A stretch of 6,304 nucleotides of DNA from an uncultured Oscillospiraceae bacterium (GTDB lineage Bacteria > Bacillota > Clostridia > Oscillospirales > Oscillospiraceae): NCBI GenBank assembly GCA_900758955.1, contig CAAETL010000036.1, positions 1-6,304 on the forward strand. The letters run 5' to 3'. The translations under genes were made by a program, and so were the position numbers. Below, one piece after another: positions 3,970-6,304 of the stretch. The notes under the pieces were generated by a model, which did no database searches, had not been told where the DNA came from, and was given only the letters and a program-made list of their open reading frames with translations. Numbering within the stretch: the first letter of the stretch is position 1; every line of letters begins with the position of its first letter.

Positions 3970-6304
3970 GGTCAGTCTCTCCTTCTTCACTGGGTTTGGT
4001 CTCCGCTGCGCCCGTTGCCGAGACGGAGACGAGGCTGGGCTCTCCGGCTTCCGCCCCCTCGGGTACTTCCGCGGACGGAGGCGTCAATTCATTCTCATCC
4101 AAGACTAATTCCGGAAGGGCAGCCACAGTTTCCTCCTTTTCCGGGAGGGCGGAAAGCCCCCCATCCGGATCGGCCTCCCCGGGCAGGGCGGCCTTGCGCC
4201 GGGGCAGATGATCCCGCCAAAAGGCCCGCATTTTTTGGGTTCGGGCCACGGCCCCGGCCTGCTGCCGCATGACCTGCTTGTCAAAGACGCTGAGCAGAGC
4301 GGGGAGCAGAGAGAGCACCAACAACATGGACAGGATCGCGCCCCGGCCCACCAACCGGCCCACCTGAGAGATGGTCTGGATGGAGGATGTGAAGTACAGC
4401 AGGTAACCCACCACGGTCAAAATGGAGCCTGACGTGAGGATGGAAAGGGCGCTGCGGGTGATGGCCCGTTCCGACGCCTCGGTGGGCGGATGGGATTCCC
4501 GCTCGGCCAGATAATTGTTGGTCATCAGGATGGAGTAATCGATGGTGGCGCCCAATTGGAGGCAGCTGACGATGATATACCCAATGTATACCATACTGTC
4601 TCCAATGAGATAGGGTATGGTCATATTCAGATAAATGGCTACCTCGATGGGGATGATGACGAAGATCGGCACCAGGACGGACCGGAAAGTAAAGAATACC
4701 ACCAGCGCCACGCCGATCATGGAGAGGATCGATACCCGGTTATAATCATTGGTTAGGATGTTCTTCACATCAATGGTAGTGGGGGTCATGCCGATCACGT
4801 AAGCCCCCTCAGGGTAGTACTCCTGCACCGTCTGCGTCAGGGTCTCGCTGCACGCAAAGGAGTAGGCGCTCTCCTCCGCAGTGGCGGTGGAGATTAAAAT
4901 TCGGGCGTAATCGTCGGTATAGAGCTGCTCAACCAGGTCCTTGGGTAAGAAGTCCTCCGGGATGCCTTGGGGTACGGTTCCGGCGTAGGAGAGGGCGTAA
5001 TTGACAAAGTCCAAGTCGCTCAGCGCATCCGTCAAGTCCCGCTCCTTGGCCAGGGATTCTCGAGGCACAATGGCCAGCGTCATATTGGACTTTCCAAAAA
5101 TCTCATTAATCTGCTGGGTATCCTCGTAAAACTTGGTGCCCGGTCCCGCGCCCATGGCCTCGTCTCCGTAGTAAAACACGTTCATATTTTGCCCCACAAA
5201 GCATGGTACCGCTACCAGCAGCGCAATCACCAGCACCGGCCAACGAATTTTATGCATGCTCTTGGCAAGGCCGTCGAATGGCGGCAAAAACGCCTTGTGT
5301 TGGGTGGCTTTGATCTTATCGTTGTATCGAAGGATCAGCGCGGGCATCAGGAAGAGTACGGTAGCCAAGGAGCAGATAATACCTTTTGTGAGGACAAACC
5401 CCACGTCCTTGCCGATGGTAAACTCCATGAGCGCGATGGCCAAAAAGCCCACAATGGTGGTCATGCCGCTGGCCAGGATCGAACTGCTGGCCTCCTTCAG
5501 CGCGGCGATCATGGCTTCCTCCACTGGCATCCCGCTCTTTTCATAGGCCGTGAACGTATGCAGCAGGAAGATGGAATAGTCCATGGACACCGCCAACTGT
5601 AAAATCGCCGCTGTGGAGAAGGTGAAAAAGGAGATGCTGCCGAACATCAAGTTGCTGCCCATATTAAGGATAATGGCCACCGCCATAACCGCAATAAAGA
5701 GGAAGGGTTCCACCCAGGAGGTGGTGGTAAGGGTCAGGATGGCCAGGATGATGACCACGGCAATGGCGATGGCCATGGTAATCTCCCGGGTAATGCTCTC
5801 CTGACGGGACTTACTGGAGACGGCGCTGCCGGAGTAGCAGGCGTCCTCCTCTGAAAGGATATCCTGGATTTCGTTGAGAGCCTTTTTGGTGGACTTGTCG
5901 GAATCCCCGTCCTCAAAGACAATTTGGATAACGGCGTTCCCGTCCTGATAGAACTCGTCGGTAAAATCATTCTCCAGGAAATCGTATCCCATGTAGGCGT
6001 TGGAGAGGGTATCCGCGCCAATGGCCAGCGCCACGCCTTCCACATTGGCGATCCGGTCCCGCAGGACCTTTGCCTCCTGAAACGTGACGTTTTTTATCAT
6101 AATCCGGGCCATGCCCGGATAGCCGAACTCATCCTCCATCACCGTAAGGGCCTGACGGGTGGGGGCTGAGTCCGGTAAGTACTTACTGAGATCGTAATTG
6201 ACCCCCACAAAGGGAAAGCAAATCGCACACAGAACCGTCAGAGTTAAAAAGGTTCGGGAGACGATTTTTCGTTTTTTGACCATGATGGTGAATATTTTAT
6301 CAAA
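3956..6304 (-). CDS. MMPL/RND-family membrane transporter, 5' end beyond window
   Basis: This is a predicted inner-membrane exporter of the MMPL branch of the RND superfamily, driven by proton flow; the substrate is unknown. Residues are numbered from the ATG at 6283. TM1 (about 9-28) is followed by a large outside domain (29-165) and TM2-TM6 (about 167-319). TM7 (about 348-366) is followed by a second outside domain (367-512) and TM8-TM12 (about 516-667). The two halves mirror each other, and each carries the family's membrane Asp-Tyr pair: SMDYSIF in TM4 (D235, Y236) and TIDYSIL in TM10 (D582, Y583). A Pro/Glu-rich cytoplasmic tail of about 107 residues follows. No ribosome binding site precedes the ATG at 6283, and the frame stays open to the edge (FDKIFTIMVKKRKIV). 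This resembles the usual N-terminus of the family, so the real start is probably just outside the window. The gene overlaps the secreted coiled-coil gene by 14 bp. Confidence 0.95.
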   Translation of the reverse strand, partial: FDKIFTIMVKKRKIVSRTFLTLTVLCAICFPFVGVNYDLSKYLPDSAPTRQALTVMEDEFGYPGMARIMIKNVTFQEAKVLRDRIANVEGVALAIGADTLSNAYMGYDFLENDFTDEFYQDGNAVIQIVFEDGDSDKSTKKALNEIQDILSEEDACYSGSAVSSKSRQESITREITMAIAIAVVIILAILTLTTTSWVEPFLFIAVMAVAIILNMGSNLMFGSISFFTFSTAAILQLAVSMDYSIFLLHTFTAYEKSGMPVEEAMIAALKEASSSILASGMTTIVGFLAIALMEFTIGKDVGFVLTKGIICSLATVLFLMPALILRYNDKIKATQHKAFLPPFDGLAKSMHKIRWPVLVIALLVAVPCFVGQNMNVFYYGDEAMGAGPGTKFYEDTQQINEIFGKSNMTLAIVPRESLAKERDLTDALSDLDFVNYALSYAGTVPQGIPEDFLPKDLVEQLYTDDYARILISTATAEESAYSFACSETLTQTVQEYYPEGAYVIGMTPTTIDVKNILTNDYNRVSILSMIGVALVVFFTFRSVLVPIFVIIPIEVAIYLNMTIPYLIGDSMVYIGYIIVSCLQLGATIDYSILMTNNYLAERESHPPTEASERAITRSALSILTSGSILTVVGYLLYFTSSIQTISQVGRLVGRGAILSMLLVLSLLPALLSVFDKQVMRQQAGAVARTQKMRAFWRDHLPRRKAALPGEADPDGGLSALPEKEETVAALPELVLDENELTPPSAEVPEGAEAGEPSLVSVSATGAAETKPSEEGETDHEKA
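3977..3984 (-). promoter_or_regulatory. Ribosome binding site of the secreted coiled-coil gene, inside the transporter gene
   Basis: On the minus strand this reads AAGGAGAG, with its AAGGAG core 9 nt before the ATG at 3969. It lies within the last codons of the transporter gene. An in-frame GTG at 3990 (seven codons earlier) has only a weak GGAG about 10 nt upstream and would place this better site inside the coding region, so the ATG is preferred. Confidence 0.8.

Noticed and set aside
3337..4272. Plus-strand open frames of about 150 codons at 3337-3795 and 3823-4272
   Set aside because: Both are antisense to the secreted coiled-coil gene or the transporter tail. Their low-complexity Gly/Arg/Pro translations resemble no protein I know.
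4967..5602. A 211-codon open frame on the plus strand, opposite the transporter gene
   Set aside because: It lies wholly antisense to a clear MMPL coding region, has no convincing ribosome binding site, and its Gly/His/Gln/Arg-rich translation is typical of a shadow frame.

Overview
The window looks like chromosomal DNA from a low-GC-phylum but GC-rich anaerobic Firmicute, most likely a gut Clostridia of the Oscillospiraceae type (Flavonifractor or Intestinimonas relatives). This is an inference from GC-rich third codon positions, strong AGGAGG-type ribosome binding sites, the style of the glutamate racemase, and an MMPL plus secreted coiled-coil gene pair. No database was searched. I see no mobile element, CRISPR array, rRNA or tRNA.

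Layout: (1) 1-794, minus strand, holds murI (glutamate racemase), complete at its start and cut by the left edge just before its end. (2) 795-1108 is a divergent intergenic region. It holds a near-ideal sigma-A promoter reading right (951-980), a weaker candidate promoter reading left towards murI (888-916), and a leader of about 120 nt before the next gene. (3) 1109-1528, plus strand, encodes a 139-residue, strongly acidic, helix-rich soluble protein of unknown function. (4) 1529-1674 is a convergent intergenic region with two strong hairpins that act as terminators. (5) 1675-3969 and 3956-6304, both minus strand, form a two-gene operon. The upstream gene is an MMPL/RND-type 12-helix membrane transporter whose true start lies just beyond the right edge. 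The downstream gene is a secreted, largely coiled-coil protein that overlaps it by 14 bp.

How they work together: murI supplies D-glutamate for peptidoglycan and is unrelated to the other genes except by position. The transporter and the coiled-coil protein are translationally coupled and probably act as one envelope system. The exported long helical protein could be an extracellular partner or adaptor for the MMPL pump in a cell with no outer membrane. Its substrate cannot be read from the sequence. This pair is the most interesting content of the window. I do not claim that it is previously undescribed.
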